In this document: positions 51,412 through 59,845 of the stretch, one piece after another | How positions within the stretch are numbered: position 1 is the stretch's first letter | How the letters are laid out: every line of letters begins with the position of its first letter | Source of the DNA: Dielma sp000508965 | GTDB taxonomy: Bacteria; Bacillota_I; Bacilli_A; Erysipelotrichales; Erysipelotrichaceae | Assembly: GCA_000508965.1 (NCBI GenBank) | Contig: BAHV02000012.1 | Span: 62,001 to 126,000, forward strand | DNA: 64,000 nucleotides | Direction: 5' to 3' | The notes under the pieces: model-generated | The model's database searches: none | Told to the model about the DNA's origin: nothing | The model's input: only the letters and a program-made list of their open reading frames with translations | Made by a program: the position numbers and the translations under genes

Positions 51412-52722
51412 CTATTGCGTTTTTTCTCTGGCGATGATTCTTAACGTTGTACCCGTGAAATCAAATGCCTCACGCAGCTTATTTTCTAAAAAGCGTTTAT
51501 AGCTGAAATGCAGAAGCTCAGGATCATTAACAAAGAGTACAAAAGTCGGCGGTGCTACCGCAACCTGTGAACAATAATAGATACGCAGGCGCTTACCATT
51601 GTGAGTTGGCGGCGGCGTCATTAACTGAGCATCTAAAATGACTTCATTTAATACATTCGTCTGAATCCTCAGCAATGAATAATCATGAACCATATCGATC
51701 AGCGGCAGAATTTGATGAATCCGCTGTTTAGTCAGTGCTGATACAAACAGAATCGGCGCATAACTCAGATAGACAAACTCATTGCGCAATTTCTTTTCGA
51801 TGCTGACCGTTGAGTTTTCATCCTTATCGACCGTATCCCATTTATTATAGATAATAATTACACCCTTGCCAGCCTCATGCGCATAGCCAGCCACATGCTT
51901 ATCCTGATCACGGATACCGCTCTCGCCGTCAATGACTACCAATACAACGTCACAGCGCTCAATGGCGCTCATTGCCCGCATCACTGAGTATTTTTCTACA
52001 TTTTCATAAACCTTGCCGCGTTTGCGGATACCAGCTGTATCAACAACGACATATTCCTTGCCTTCCCGCTTAAAAGGTGTATCGATTGCATCACGAGTCG
52101 TGCCTTCGACATTTGAAACGATAACTCGATCTTGATTTAAAATCGCATTAACCAATGATGATTTACCGACATTAGGACGGCCAATCAGACAGAAGCGCGT
52201 CATACCTTCATATTCATTGCGGATATTCTTAGGGAAAGACTCAACAATTTTATCAAGCATATCACCAATACCAATACCATGAGTTCCTGACAATGCGATT
52301 GGATCACCAAGTCCCAATGCATAGAATTCATAGATTGCATCCATAAATTGCAGATCATCGATCTTGTTGACAACTAGAATCACCGGCTTCTGTGATTTAC
52401 GAAGCATCTTGGCAATATATTCATCATCTTTAGTCAGACCATCTCGGCCATTTACAACAAAAACAATTGAATCCGCTTCTTCAATCGCAATTTCAACCTG
52501 CATTTCAATTTCTTCTTTAAACGGCTGATTTTCAATCTGAATACCGCCGGTATCAATAACTCTGAATTCTTTTGTGAGCCATTCTGCCTTGCCGTAGATA
52601 CGGTCACGGGTAACACCCGGTGTATCCTCGACAATTGATTTTCGCTCGCCGATAATTCGATTAAATACTGTCGACTTGCCAACATTGGGACGTCCGACAA
52701 TTGCTGTTATTCCATAGATCAT
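51412..52722 (-). CDS. der: Ribosome-assembly GTPase Der (EngA)
   Basis: A tandem-GTPase needed for 50S assembly. The 436 residues have two G domains: G1 GRPNVGKSTVFNRI near the N terminus and GRPNVGKSSLVNAI at about 183, with DTPGVTRDR and VEGTTRDAIDT, NKID and NKWD, then a KH-like C-terminal domain. Two bases separate it from cmk. In B. subtilis an S1-domain gene (ypfD) lies between them; it is absent here. Confidence 0.97.
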   Translation of the reverse strand: MIYGITAIVGRPNVGKSTVFNRIIGERKSIVEDTPGVTRDRIYGKAEWLTKEFRVIDTGGIQIENQPFKEEIEMQVEIAIEEADSIVFVVNGRDGLTKDDEYIAKMLRKSQKPVILVVNKIDDLQFMDAIYEFYALGLGDPIALSGTHGIGIGDMLDKIVESFPKNIRNEYEGMTRFCLIGRPNVGKSSLVNAILNQDRVIVSNVEGTTRDAIDTPFKREGKEYVVVDTAGIRKRGKVYENVEKYSVMRAMSAIERCDVVLVVIDGESGIRDQDKHVAGYAHEAGKGVIIIYNKWDTVDKDENSTVSIEKKLRNEFVYLSYAPILFVSALTKQRIHQILPLIDMVHDYSLLRIQTNVLNEVILDAQLMTPPPTHNGKRLRIYYCSQVAVAPPTFVLFVNDPELLHFSYKRFLENKLREAFDFTGTTLRIIAREKTQ

Positions 52723-52724
52723 GT

Positions 52725-53393
52725 TTAACCCTCCTCATTCGATTTGGTTTTCAGCAAGCCTCTGATTTCATCAATCACCTCTTCTATCGTCATATCTGAA
52801 GTATCAATTTCAATGGCATCTGCCGCTTTCTTTAAAGGTGAATTTTCACGATGTGTATCCTGATAATCACGCACCTCAATATCGCGGATTACTTCCTGTT
52901 CATCAAATGGAATGTTTTTTTCTATATATTCTTTGATCCTGCGCTGCGCACGCGCTTCAACCGATGCTACCAAAAAAATCTTGAGCATCGCATCCGGCAA
53001 TACTACCGTACCGATATCACGCCCGTCAAGCACATAACCGCCGGCGGATGCAATTTGCTGCTGCAGGGCAACTAACCGTTCCCGAACTCTTTTCAGTTTA
53101 GATACATCAGAAGCCCGCATCGACATTTCATTGGTTCTGATTTCTGATGATACCTCCTGATTGTTGAGATAAATATGACCCGCTGAATCAACATCCAAGT
53201 TCATTTGATCCATCATTTCAGCTAGGGCTGACTCATCATCAACAGCGATGCCTTTTAATTTAGATAAATATCCGACACAGCGATACATTGCCCCGGTATC
53301 TAAATGTTTATACCCAAGTTCTTTTGCGCATAAGCGTGCAATCGTGCTTTTACCAGCCGCGCTCGGCCCATCAATAGCAATATTTCTTTTCAT
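52725..53393 (-). CDS. cmk: Cytidylate kinase
   Basis: It phosphorylates CMP and dCMP. It is 222 residues, with P-loop IDGPSAAGKSTIARLCA, LDTGAMYRCVGYLS, LDGRDIGTVVLPDA and RAQRRIKEY. It begins in the last base of the frameshifted gene upstream and is followed by der, so the unit is (membrane protein)-cmk-der-gpsA. Confidence 0.96.
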   Translation of the reverse strand: MKRNIAIDGPSAAGKSTIARLCAKELGYKHLDTGAMYRCVGYLSKLKGIAVDDESALAEMMDQMNLDVDSAGHIYLNNQEVSSEIRTNEMSMRASDVSKLKRVRERLVALQQQIASAGGYVLDGRDIGTVVLPDAMLKIFLVASVEARAQRRIKEYIEKNIPFDEQEVIRDIEVRDYQDTHRENSPLKKAADAIEIDTSDMTIEEVIDEIRGLLKTKSNEEG

Positions 53394-54207
53394 TAGATTT
53401 TCCCCATTGACTGCAGTACCCAGAACACACTGATGCCGACGATGATCACAAATGCCAGCACCAGCAGCAGCATAATCATATTCAACAGCTTATGTGTTTT
53501 ATTGATACCTTTATTCAGTCCTGTAATTTCTTCTTCGTATTCGTCCAGCTGCACCCGAATTTGCTGCGTCTCTTCAGTTATTTTGCGCTGAAAGTCTTCA
53601 TTCATGCGGTTCATCATCGTATATTCATGGGTAGCGTCTTGCTGAATCATCGCCGGAGTTGTTTCCTGCTTCTCAATTTCAACCCGTTTCACACTCATCC
53701 CTTGAACTGGCAGCGTTTCGCTTTCATGCAGCAATTCCTGAATCTGTTTGGCAATCTCCTGCTTTGACTGAGATGCCGTTTCTGATTCAACGGCTGGCTG
53801 CGGCTGGCTGATCGGATCATCATTCAGTTCTTTTATGTAATCTTCTCGGCGTCTTACCGCCGGCCGGTTCAACTGGTGAAGGATATCAATCTGTGTATTA
53901 TCACTTTCCATTAAACCGCGCTTAAGATTATATTCTTTAACATCTCTGATAATATCATCCATATACTCATTCTTAAATGAATCCGTATTAAAAAGATCCG
54001 TCGATGTATCCGCCAGCGTTTCCTTTTTTCTCTTACCGGCACATGAACTTCCTCTTTAACTTCCATCTTTTTGAATAAGACAGGATCAAATTCATTCAGA
54101 CGATTTGCATATTGTGAAAGTTGGTCACTTTTAATTTCTTCTGCAGGTTCAGTCTCGATTTCTTTTCGTAATTGTTCATATTTTTTTACCCGAGATAATT
54201 TTTCCAT
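53393..54207 (-). pseudogene. Membrane-anchored coiled-coil protein, interrupted by one frameshift
   Basis: Two frames read as one gene. The first runs from ATG 54207 (MEKLSRVKKYEQLRKEI) and the second ends at 53393. At the T6 run 54024-54029 (A6 on the coding strand) the first frame turns into Arg/Ile-rich nonsense while the other frame opens with ETLADTSTDLFNTDSFKNEY and continues. Adding one A would give a single 271-residue protein: a charged helical region, a coiled coil (KITEETQQIRVQLDEYEEEI), and a C-terminal membrane segment (MIMLLLVLAFVIIVGISVFW). Family not recognised. It may be a true mutation, a sequencing error, or -1 slippage. Confidence 0.75.
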
Positions 54208-54278
54208 AAAAAAAGCCTCCTGACTTTTAATATTATACCAAAAACAGGAGCACTTTTCATCTAATTTAGCAAAACCGC

Positions 54279-54896
54279 TTATTTTTTTAATAACGGTGAG
54301 ACACGTTTATAGATCAATGAAACAATTACGGTACAGGCAGCCCCTTTAATCAGGTTCAGCGGTGTTGTCGCAAAGATCACAAAGCTGAAGATACCCGTAA
54401 TGTTGGCATTTAATTCTGAACCCATAGCAATCAACGCGTCCATTGGCATCTGATAAGCCCATGCGTAGACAGGCAGCAATATGAAAGCATTGACCAAAGC
54501 GCCAAACAGCATCATGGATAATGTACCGATTATCATGCCATAAAGCGCTGAACGCTTATCTTTATGATATTTATAAATCAAGGCAGCCGGCACAGCAAAG
54601 GAACAGCCAATCAAAAAGTTGGCAAGCTCACCGACAAAAAGCGTAGTTGTTCCCTTAATCAGCAGATGAACGACAATCTTGATAAATTCCACCAGCACCG
54701 CTGCCAACGGTCCGAGTGCAAAGCCGCTGATCAGCACTGCTACCTCAGAAAAATCAATCTTGTAGAATGGCGGCAGAAAAGGCAGCGGAAATTCAAAAAA
54801 CATTAATGCTCCGGCCAGCGCCCCCATGACGGCAATCTTAGCGATCATATTAATATTAAGATAATTCTTTTTTAAACCTGATTCTGTTGATGACAT
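54279..54896 (-). CDS. ribU: Riboflavin ECF transporter S component
   Basis: The substrate-binding membrane subunit of an energy-coupling-factor importer; it needs the shared EcfAAT module, which is not in this window. The 205 residues have about six membrane segments, with YKIDFSEVAVLISGFALGP and VEFIKIVVHLLIKGTTT, close to the RibU pattern. An FMN riboswitch lies upstream, strongly supporting riboflavin as the ligand. It ends in KRVSPLLKK. ribF at 16.7 kb would turn the imported vitamin into FMN and FAD. Confidence 0.95.
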   Translation of the reverse strand: MSSTESGLKKNYLNINMIAKIAVMGALAGALMFFEFPLPFLPPFYKIDFSEVAVLISGFALGPLAAVLVEFIKIVVHLLIKGTTTLFVGELANFLIGCSFAVPAALIYKYHKDKRSALYGMIIGTLSMMLFGALVNAFILLPVYAWAYQMPMDALIAMGSELNANITGIFSFVIFATTPLNLIKGAACTVIVSLIYKRVSPLLKK

Positions 54897-54930
54897 ATCT
54901 TTTCCTCCTCGTCATACCTTTTTTACAATA

Positions 54931-54962
54931 AAAAAAGGTTCCAACAAAACCTTTAGGGAACC
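54931..54962 (-). terminator. FMN-riboswitch-controlled terminator
   Basis: On the minus strand GGTTCC (54962-54957) pairs with GGAACC (54942-54937) and is followed by a run of Ts. It lies between the FMN aptamer and ribU. Confidence 0.8.
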
Positions 54963-54977
54963 GATTAAAAGCTTAAT

Positions 54978-55086
54978 CAACTTCTTTCATCCAGACTTTA
55001 CTGTCGCCATCGGAATTGCACCGATTCATGCCCAAAGGCTCGCGGGGTATACCGCCGGCTGGGACTTGCACCCTACCCTGAAGTTT
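54978..55086 (-). promoter_or_regulatory. FMN riboswitch (RFN element)
   Basis: On the minus strand the conserved RFN segments occur in order: AGGGTAGGGTGCAAGTCCC (near 55079-55061), ACCGCCGGC-type complement, GAGCC, GAATCGGTGCAATTCCGAT and GGATGAAAGAAG (54992-54981). The CTTC/GAAG outer stem closes at 55083-55080 and 54984-54981. FMN binding would favour the terminator and shut ribU off. Confidence 0.95.
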
Positions 55087-55097
55087 TTGCTATATAT

Positions 55098-55126
55098 AGC
55101 ATAGCACTACTTATAAATCTTGTCAA
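55098..55126 (-). promoter_or_regulatory. Promoter of the ribU riboswitch transcript
   Basis: On the minus strand TTGACA (55126-55121) and TATGCT (55103-55098), 17-base spacer. Confidence 0.8.
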
Positions 55127-55171
55127 ATCATAAGAAAAGCAGATAAAACACCAGTTCTATCTGCCCTTTTA

Positions 55172-55729
55172 TTACGCTCTGCCTGAATATTTGCCGTCCG
55201 CAGTATTAACAACGATCATCTCTTCATTGTTGATAAAAAGCGGTACACGAATTTCCAAACCAGTCTCCAGCTTAGCATTCTTAGATGCTGAAGTTGCTGT
55301 ATCACCCTTAACGGCTGGTTCAGCTTCTACAATCTGTAATTCAACCTTATCCGGAAGAATAACACCTAACACTTCACCTTCATACATTGAAATATTCACA
55401 TTTGAATTCGGCTTAATGAAATTTAATTCCCAAGTTAGTTTTTCCATCGGAATTTCTAATTGTTCATAAGTTTCATTATCCATGAAAATGCAGTTAGTTC
55501 CATCATCATACAGATACTGCATTTCACGCTTGTCAATACGTGCCTGCTCTACCTTGTCACCGCCAGTGAAAGATAAATCAATAATTGTTCCGGTTCTTAA
55601 GTTTTTAGCTTTAGCCTTTACAATCATTTGACGCATTGCAGTTTTGTTGTGAGAGATGTCCAGCACAACATAAATATTATTTTCGTATTCGATAGTAATA
55701 CCTGGTTTTAAATCATTAACAATAATCAT
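55172..55729 (-). CDS. efp: Translation elongation factor P
   Basis: It relieves ribosome stalling at polyproline. The 185 residues have three beta-barrel domains; the N-terminal KOW-like domain has IVNDLKPGITIEYENNIYVV and the tip loop SHNKTAMRQ, where Lys is the usual modification site (the B. subtilis loop is PGKGAAF, so the loop differs). TGLEIRVPLFINNEEMI and VVNTADGKYSGRA are the usual C-terminal signature. The start at 55729 gives the standard N terminus; the frame continues six codons upstream without support. It has its own promoter. Confidence 0.95.
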   Translation of the reverse strand: MIIVNDLKPGITIEYENNIYVVLDISHNKTAMRQMIVKAKAKNLRTGTIIDLSFTGGDKVEQARIDKREMQYLYDDGTNCIFMDNETYEQLEIPMEKLTWELNFIKPNSNVNISMYEGEVLGVILPDKVELQIVEAEPAVKGDTATSASKNAKLETGLEIRVPLFINNEEMIVVNTADGKYSGRA

Positions 55730-55761
55730 TCTACGACCGCCTTTCAATAGTTTACCCTTAT

Positions 55762-55789
55762 ATTTTAATGAAAATTATAGATTTGTCAA
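55762..55789 (-). promoter_or_regulatory. Promoter of efp
   Basis: On the minus strand TTGACA (55789-55784) and TAAAAT (55767-55762), 16-base spacer. Confidence 0.7.
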
Positions 55790-55865
55790 TTATAATTGAT
55801 AAATAGGGCTTTTTTTAAGTGTTTAGCCTTAAATATCATATTTATAGATGGCTTAAAGAAGACAA

Positions 55866-56192
55866 TCAAATCAATATTTTATATCGGTGTGAACAGCCCA
55901 GATTAACTGATGCAATAAAATTAACGGTATAAATTACCCACAGATTATCCAAATTGAATTCAATTTTATTAAACCACCAAAAGGCAGCGCAGAAAGCAGT
56001 AAAAAATAAAGCAAAAAGAAAGTCTTTCCATTCAATCGGCTTACAGTTGGCCTGATAACTTGGCGAAAGCAGGAATGTGTAAGCAGCAAAGAAAAAGGCA
56101 AAGATCCAAGCATTTTGATCGACAAATTGAAATACGATACAAAGCAGAATCATAATCATATAAAAAGCAAAACTGACAATGGCATTTCGCAT
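55866..56192 (-). CDS. Small membrane protein of unknown function
   Basis: 108 residues with three or four hydrophobic segments: about 6-22, 28-43, 58-72 and 85-97. It has Trp- and Phe-rich stretches (FCAAFWWFNKIEF) and no motif I recognise. It lies 29 bases after the comGG stop on the same strand, so it may be read from the comG transcript. Possible weak terminator between it and efp (TTTAAGCC/GGCTAAA, 55810-55860). Base composition is more AT-rich than its neighbours. Confidence 0.6.
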   Translation of the reverse strand: MRNAIVSFAFYMIMILLCIVFQFVDQNAWIFAFFFAAYTFLLSPSYQANCKPIEWKDFLFALFFTAFCAAFWWFNKIEFNLDNLWVIYTVNFIASVNLGCSHRYKILI

Positions 56193-56221
56193 AATTCACC
56201 CCATAGTTAGTTTTGCTGTTT

Positions 56222-56584
56222 TTAATTAAGATATTCAAAATTCATGATACATTCATCAAGATCGTTAAAGGTAATCAAATAACCAAGCGTTTTATTTGGA
56301 TAGTAAACACTGACTCTTGCCTGCATTTTATCATAGACAATGGAAATCGGAATCCCTTCATATTCAAAATCAATGTTGGATTCTGCATAGTTCAGATAAT
56401 CACTTTTAACTTTCATAACTACAACGGTTTCCAGCCGTTCGCTTAACGAATCATTCTGAAACAGCAGCATCACTGTCTTGATTCTGGCGCTCATCAGCAG
56501 AATCAATGAGATCATCAGCTGCAGCAGCATCAGGGAATAAAGTGAAATCCATCCCCGGCTGTTTACAGGTGAGCCAGCGTTCAT
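56222..56584 (-). CDS. comGG: ComGG-like minor pseudopilin
   Basis: 120 residues from the ATG at 56584. After a short leader SPVNSRG comes a hydrophobic helix (WISLYSLMLLQLMISLILLM), the arrangement of a type IV pilin N terminus, although the usual Glu5 is missing, as in other ComGG proteins. The remaining 85 residues are a small soluble domain. Called by position: last gene of the comG operon. It overlaps the 3' end of comGF by about 134 bases in another frame. Start uncertain; no clear ribosome site. Confidence 0.7.
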   Translation of the reverse strand: MNAGSPVNSRGWISLYSLMLLQLMISLILLMSARIKTVMLLFQNDSLSERLETVVVMKVKSDYLNYAESNIDFEYEGIPISIVYDKMQARVSVYYPNKTLGYLITFNDLDECIMNFEYLN

Positions 56585-56972
56585 TGATTTTAGAATCATT
56601 ATTCTTTTGATATTGAAGATAGATGCACTCCCCTTTAGTGATAAAACTCATTGCTGAAAGATTCATAAGCATGATTTCATAGCCCGGTGTCTTAACTAAG
56701 CGCCGGCGGTCAAGGATCAACGTGTATTCCTCATTGTACAGCATGCCGCTTAAGGTATCATCAACAGAGCTGACAGCCTCACTGAGCAAAAGGATATGAC
56801 GCAGCTGCCGCAGTCCAATTTGATCCTGAACAAAATCATCTTTCTGAATCAAACTTTCCAGCATCGGTAAAACCGCAGCCAATAGCAGCATTGAAAAGGA
56901 TATGATCCATAGGCTGAGCAATACCTCAATACTTGTAAATCCCTTATTCATATAAGGCTTCAAGCCGTTCAT
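56451..56972 (-). CDS. comGF: ComGF-like minor pseudopilin
   Basis: 173 residues if started at 56972; ATG 56951 (MNKGFTSIEVLL) is also possible. The prepilin cleavage motif is MNKG/FTSIEVLLSLWII with Glu5 present. The soluble part includes YTLILDRRRLVKTPGYEIML and ITKGECIYLQYQKN. The last 45 residues (acidic and Ala/Asp-rich) lie in the overlap with comGG. Its ATG overlaps the end of comGE, suggesting coupling. It would form part of the competence pseudopilus with ComGC. Confidence 0.75.
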   Translation of the reverse strand: MNGLKPYMNKGFTSIEVLLSLWIISFSMLLLAAVLPMLESLIQKDDFVQDQIGLRQLRHILLLSEAVSSVDDTLSGMLYNEEYTLILDRRRLVKTPGYEIMLMNLSAMSFITKGECIYLQYQKNNDSKINERWLTCKQPGMDFTLFPDAAAADDLIDSADERQNQDSDAAVSE

Positions 56973-57114
56973 CCTCACTTTTGAAATCAAATTGATTTTT
57001 TAATTGCTGGAAATGATGCTCAGCGGCAAGTGATGAAAGAATCATCACACAAAGCAGCACTGCCCCGGCAAACAGCAGCAGGCTTTCTGCCAGCATAAAG
57101 CCTTTCTTATTCAA
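56944..57114 (-). CDS. comGE: ComGE-like minor pseudopilin, very small
   Basis: A 56-residue ORF starting with TTG at 57114 and ending at the TAA 56946-56944. It reads NKKGFMLAESLLLFAGAVLL then a short soluble tail ending RLEALYE. The KKG/FxLxE motif is the prepilin cleavage and methylation site. It overlaps comGD by 8 bases and comGF by 8 to 29, depending on the comGF start. It fills the ComGE position exactly. Much shorter than the ~115 residues of B. subtilis ComGE, so it has hardly any soluble domain. Confidence 0.75.
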   Translation of the reverse strand: MNKKGFMLAESLLLFAGAVLLCVMILSSLAAEHHFQQLKNQFDFKSEDERLEALYE

Positions 57115-57484
57115 GCGCCATCCGTCCGCTGCCTAACTGAATAATAATACATCGGCATTGATTCCCTTCATGAAAGCAGTAAGTCCCGGCATGATTGACA
57201 TTACCAGCAGCATTAAATTTAATTTTACCCTCATCAGCAGTTCTCGGTGCCGGCAAAGCTTCACACACATCATTAAAACAAACCTGATGCGTACTAAGCG
57301 TAATACTGCTTGATTGCTGATTCAATATTGCATCTAGCTGGGCAGCCTCCAGCTTAGCTAAAAACCTACGGGTATCAGAAGTCAGCGAGGCAGGCGGTCT
57401 GACAAAAGGAAAAAGCAGAAGCAGCATGGCAAATGTTGAAACTACAAATAATACTTCAAGTAAAGTATAGCCTTTATTGAACAT
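57107..57484 (-). CDS. comGD: ComGD-like pseudopilin
   Basis: 125 residues from ATG 57484. The prepilin motif is FNKG/YTLLEVLFVVSTFAML with Glu5. The soluble domain has two or three Cys (HQVCFNDVCEALPAP, YCFHEGNQCRC), which may form disulfides. The start overlaps the comGC stop by 11 bases. It is a minor pilin of the DNA-uptake pseudopilus. Confidence 0.85.
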   Translation of the reverse strand: MFNKGYTLLEVLFVVSTFAMLLLLFPFVRPPASLTSDTRRFLAKLEAAQLDAILNQQSSSITLSTHQVCFNDVCEALPAPRTADEGKIKFNAAGNVNHAGTYCFHEGNQCRCIIIQLGSGRMALE

Positions 57485-57770
57485 ATGCCTCTCCTTCACT
57501 GATTTCAATCATTTTGCCATCCGGACAGCGGCGCTGACTCTCTTTTAAATATTTGCCGTCAATTAACTGCTGAATGCTGGCAGGTGTCTCCAATGTATCG
57601 ATTTCATAAAGCAAAATCTGTGAATTAACGACCTCGACCAATGCTTCACAGCCCTTTTTGCGAATGATCTGCTCCTTTTGCTGAATATTGGGTAAGGTAA
57701 TGAGAAAGATCAGCGAGAGTACAGATAATACTAAAATCATTTCCAATACCGTAAAACCATCCTTTTTCAT
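57474..57770 (-). CDS. comGC: Major competence pseudopilin ComGC
   Basis: 98 residues from ATG 57770, which follows aaaggaggc. Motif KKDG/FTVLEMILVLSVLSLIFL is the prepilin signature with Glu5. The domain after it includes KGCEALVEVVNSQILLYEID and RRCPDGK with two cysteines, the usual pair in ComGC. It is processed by ComC peptidase (not in this window). Central filament subunit. Confidence 0.92.
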   Translation of the reverse strand: MKKDGFTVLEMILVLSVLSLIFLITLPNIQQKEQIIRKKGCEALVEVVNSQILLYEIDTLETPASIQQLIDGKYLKESQRRCPDGKMIEISEGEAYVQ

Positions 57771-57780
57771 AACGCCTCCT

Positions 57781-58800
57781 TTAAAAGCTGCCAATCATTT
57801 CCAGCGGCAGCAACATAATCTGATAAATCAACACGACAATTAAAGCGATAAAACCATATGAAAAGCACTGAATCCCGATACATACAAGCTTGATTTGTCT
57901 GATCCATCGCTGCTGCTGAAAAAGCAGATAATCATTCAGACACGATGACAGCTGCTGAGTATGCAAGCCGCATTTAAAAAAATATTTAAAACGCGCTGAC
58001 AAATACATTGAGGAAGTGACGGTATTTTCAAAGGACTCGCCGACCTGCAAAGCGGTGAACAGCGCATTACTTGCGTCAGCGCTGAGGCCTTGTTTACGCA
58101 AATGATGCAGATAACTGAACATCTCCTTGGTGGAACAGCCGCAGCGGATCAATGAAAGCATATCCGAAGCAACGACATAGGATATAAGTTCAAGAAAAAG
58201 CGGAAAGCGGCAGAGGAGTAAACGGTATGCAGGCTTTAAATAACAAGTGATACATAACAGCGGCGCAATAATAAGCAGAATCAGCAGTCCATAGGTCAAG
58301 CCCTTCATAAAAGCAATCATAACCTTTAATTGACTGAGATTTTCAGCTTCCGAAAAAGTCAGAGTCAGCTTCGGAAAGACTGCTGTTGTAAAAACAAACA
58401 AAGTAATCAGCGCAAAGCAAAGAATAAACAGCGGATAACTGGTTTCCTTGAGCCAAAGCTTTTTTATCGCCTGCTGTTTCTCAACCAGCGATGCGGCATT
58501 CATAATCGCTTTAGGGAGTGTTGAAAGTTCAAGAAAAAACCTGCAATGCTGATAAAAAGCTCCCTTTCCCTTTGCTAATACACAATCGTAAAAGCTGATA
58601 CCCTGTTCCAGCTGATCGACGATCGGCTGCAGGCCTTCATCAACAATTAATAACGAGTGGGACAATGGATATCCTTTCTCAAGCAGGCTGGCTAACTGGA
58701 TAAACTGATTCATCGAAATCGTAGAGGTCGGCCTTAGCGTCTTTTTTATAGATAATTCCTTCCTCAGCAGCTCTCTTGATTTCCTTAAAAATATCGACAT
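57781..58800 (-). CDS. comGB: ComGB-like pilus platform membrane protein
   Basis: 339 residues if started at ATG 58800; ATG 58713 (MNQFIQLASLLEKGYPL) is a shorter alternative. The GspF/PilC family pattern is visible as two tandem halves, each with a long hydrophobic segment (LFILCFALITLFVFTTAVFP and YGLLILLIIAPLLCITCYL), with a third membrane segment at the end (YGFIALIVVLIYQIMLLPLE). It overlaps comGA by 35-122 bases depending on start. It anchors the pseudopilus ATPase. Confidence 0.85.
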   Translation of the reverse strand: MSIFLRKSRELLRKELSIKKTLRPTSTISMNQFIQLASLLEKGYPLSHSLLIVDEGLQPIVDQLEQGISFYDCVLAKGKGAFYQHCRFFLELSTLPKAIMNAASLVEKQQAIKKLWLKETSYPLFILCFALITLFVFTTAVFPKLTLTFSEAENLSQLKVMIAFMKGLTYGLLILLIIAPLLCITCYLKPAYRLLLCRFPLFLELISYVVASDMLSLIRCGCSTKEMFSYLHHLRKQGLSADASNALFTALQVGESFENTVTSSMYLSARFKYFFKCGLHTQQLSSCLNDYLLFQQQRWIRQIKLVCIGIQCFSYGFIALIVVLIYQIMLLPLEMIGSF

Positions 58801-59704
58801 GCTCGCAGCTTGGCTGATCCTCCTCGATCCATCTTCGCAGCGGCTGTTTTTCCAATATTTCATAGAGACAGATCCTACCCTTTCTTTTCTTGCTTACAAA
58901 CAGACGCTGATTCGTAATAGCACTTAATGTATCAAGCAGCTCATGCTTCTCTAAACCAAACTCACACAATCGTTTTATGGCTTCACTCGCGCATTTACAG
59001 TGCATGGTAGAAAAAACCAAATGACCGCTTAACGCACAACGAAAAGCCATTTTAGCCGTCTCACTGTCACGGATTTCACCAATCATCACTACATCAGGAT
59101 CATGCCTCAAAAGCTGCTTGATCCCCTCCTCGTAAGTCAGATTCAGCCGCTCATTAATTTGCAGCTGCAGATAATTAGGAGAAACTATCTCGATTGGGTC
59201 TTCAAGTGTTATAACCTTTAACTGCTTATTCAGCGCGATTTCTTCAAGAATTGCATTTAACGTCGTCGTCTTGCCGCTGCCGGTGGGTCCGGTGACAAGA
59301 ATCATTCCGCTTCTCAAATGTGTCCAGTTATAAAACGTACGCGTCTGTTCTTTGCGAATGCTTAAATCATCAATAGTTATTACCTCATGATTATTCAAAA
59401 GCCGCAAAACAGCGGTCTGCACCTGCAAAGTTGTCAGCATTGAGAAACGAAAATACAGCCGTTTGCCATTGAACATCATTTCAAAATTACCGGACTGCGG
59501 TATGCTAAGATTCCCCAAGTCAAGATTTGCCTGATATTTAATAAAGTTAAATAAAGCCAGATCATAATCGGCTCCTTCAATATCGATAAAGCCGCGTATC
59601 GAACGCATGGCAATTTTAACCTGCTGATTGCGGATCGTGAAATGGATATCGGTTGCACTATGCTTTTGTGCTTCACGAATCAATTTTTCAAGCCTCTCCT
59701 TCAT
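58679..59704 (-). CDS. comGA: Competence pilus ATPase ComGA
   Basis: The traffic ATPase of the DNA-uptake pseudopilus, 341 residues. Walker A GPTGSGKTTTL, Asp box ITLEDPIEI, Walker B DPDVVMIGEIRDSETA and His box LSGHLVFSTMHCK are all canonical. It is the first gene of the operon comGA-GB-GC-GD-GE-GF-GG. No clear ComK or SigH/SigX box is seen in 59705-59844; that stretch is AT-rich with no definite -35/-10. Confidence 0.95.
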   Translation of the reverse strand: MKERLEKLIREAQKHSATDIHFTIRNQQVKIAMRSIRGFIDIEGADYDLALFNFIKYQANLDLGNLSIPQSGNFEMMFNGKRLYFRFSMLTTLQVQTAVLRLLNNHEVITIDDLSIRKEQTRTFYNWTHLRSGMILVTGPTGSGKTTTLNAILEEIALNKQLKVITLEDPIEIVSPNYLQLQINERLNLTYEEGIKQLLRHDPDVVMIGEIRDSETAKMAFRCALSGHLVFSTMHCKCASEAIKRLCEFGLEKHELLDTLSAITNQRLFVSKKRKGRICLYEILEKQPLRRWIEEDQPSCEHVDIFKEIKRAAEEGIIYKKDAKADLYDFDESVYPVSQPA

Positions 59705-59823
59705 CCTCTCACCTCACCTTGTATATATGCACAAAAATGAAAAAACACTAAGAAAATGATGTATTTGTTTGTATAAAATAAATTTACAGCTGCCCAGCCT
59801 GACTAAAAGCAACTCAGTATTAT

Positions 59824-59845
59824 GAAAAAAACCGGTTTCCCGGTT
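59824..59845 (-). terminator. Terminator after the MBL hydrolase gene
   Basis: AACCGG (59830-59835), loop TTTC, CCGGTT (59840-59845); on the minus strand GAAA tetraloop and then a T run. It lies just before the comG operon. Confidence 0.85.

Noticed and set aside
54020..54035. Programmed -1 frameshifting of the dnaX type
   Set aside because: The zero-frame heptamer is A AAA AGG rather than A AAA AAG, and I see no obvious stimulatory hairpin; kept only as a minor option.
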